A DNA stretch of 64,000 bases from Micromonospora musae (GTDB lineage: Bacteria > Actinomycetota > Actinomycetes > Mycobacteriales > Micromonosporaceae). The position numbers were made by a program, and so were the translations under genes. The notes under the pieces were generated by a model. It made no database searches. It had not been told where the DNA came from and saw nothing but the letters and a program-made list of their open reading frames with translations. Shown piece after piece: positions 63,796 to 64,000 of the stretch (position 1 is the stretch's first letter; every line of letters starts with the position of its first letter). The stretch covers positions 310,001-374,000 of the forward strand of contig NZ_RAZT01000002.1 in the NCBI RefSeq assembly GCF_003626635.1, given 5' to 3'.

Positions 63796-64000
63796 TCATG
63801 CGTCGATCGCCTCGCGGTCGACCCGATCGGCGGAGTCAATCAGCCAGTTGCGACGCGGTTCGACCTTCTCCCCCATCAGCAGGTCGAGGATCCGCTCGGC
63901 GGCGTCGACGTCGTCCATGGTGATCCGGCGGACGGCGCGGGTGGCCGGGTTCATCGTGGTCTCCCAGAGCTCGTCGGCGTCCATCTCGCCGAGGCCCTTG
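63796..64000 (-). CDS. parE: Topoisomerase IV-type subunit B, C-terminal fragment (window edge)
   Basis: Only the last 67 residues lie in the window. They read KGLGEMDADELWETTMNPATR followed by ERILDLLMGEKVEPRRNWL, the end of the TOPRIM/C-terminal region of GyrB/ParE proteins. The stop at 63796 is 43 bp before parC, so both are in one operon. Truncation is due to the window boundary, not a mutation. Confidence 0.9.
   Translation of the reverse strand, partial: KGLGEMDADELWETTMNPATRAVRRITMDDVDAAERILDLLMGEKVEPRRNWLIDSADRVDREAIDA

Overview
The window is a piece of a high-GC actinomycete chromosome, most probably Micromonosporaceae (Micromonospora-like). The evidence is the roughly 70% GC codon use, frequent GTG/TTG starts, actinobacterial families (DUF2183/APP1 phosphatase, orphan TAXI lipoprotein, a second type IIA topoisomerase) and a c-di-AMP riboswitch of the actinomycete kind. 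No tRNA, rRNA, CRISPR array or transposase gene was found.

Layout. 1-4144: the 3' part of a very large secreted multidomain protein (DNRLRE, FG-GAP, LamG, seven-repeat propeller). 4.4-15.2 kb: ordinary accessory and housekeeping genes: APP1-like phosphatase, GT-C membrane glycosyltransferase, YaaA, an SDR with a divergent AraC regulator, and a TAXI lipoprotein convergent with a two-component system. A 168-bp MITE-like palindromic element sits between the last two and supplies the stop codon of the sensor kinase.

15.3-40 kb and 43.9-58.8 kb: a very large cell-surface glycopolymer locus. It holds (a) an amino-sugar set (WlbB/WbpD-like acetyltransferase, WlbA/GnnA-like oxidoreductase, DegT aminotransferase), a YbhN-type membrane protein and a large membrane protein; (b) two TagF/TagB-like CDP-polyol phosphotransferases, a fused TarI-TarJ-like cytidylyltransferase/SDR, and a Wzm/Wzt-like ABC exporter; (c) an operon GT4 - hexapeptide acyltransferase - acyl carrier protein - SDR - AMP-ligase - LuxE-like - LuxC-like, the last five ORFs translationally coupled, which looks like an acyl activation and reduction module dedicated to the glycan; (d) all six pseudaminic acid enzymes (PseB, C, H, G, I, F), with a second, paralogous acyl carrier protein lying inside the Pse region and two unknown genes, one of which (53048-54865) has a WbdD-like plan of methyltransferase, possible degenerate kinase and coiled coil. 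Taken together this predicts an ABC-exported, teichoic/teichulosonic-acid-like wall polymer containing pseudaminic acid and diamino sugars, with an unusual ACP-dependent acyl or aldehyde chemistry. That module is the best candidate for an undescribed system.

40.7-43.7 kb: a secreted C39-like peptidase controlled by a c-di-AMP (ydaO) riboswitch with a short leader ORF, and two lineage-specific hypothetical genes. 59-64 kb: an AlkB-like dioxygenase, an NCS2 uracil/xanthine permease, and a topoisomerase IV-type pair (parC complete, parE truncated by the window edge). Strong palindromic terminators lie between most convergent genes.

All family calls come from reading motifs by eye; no database search was run.
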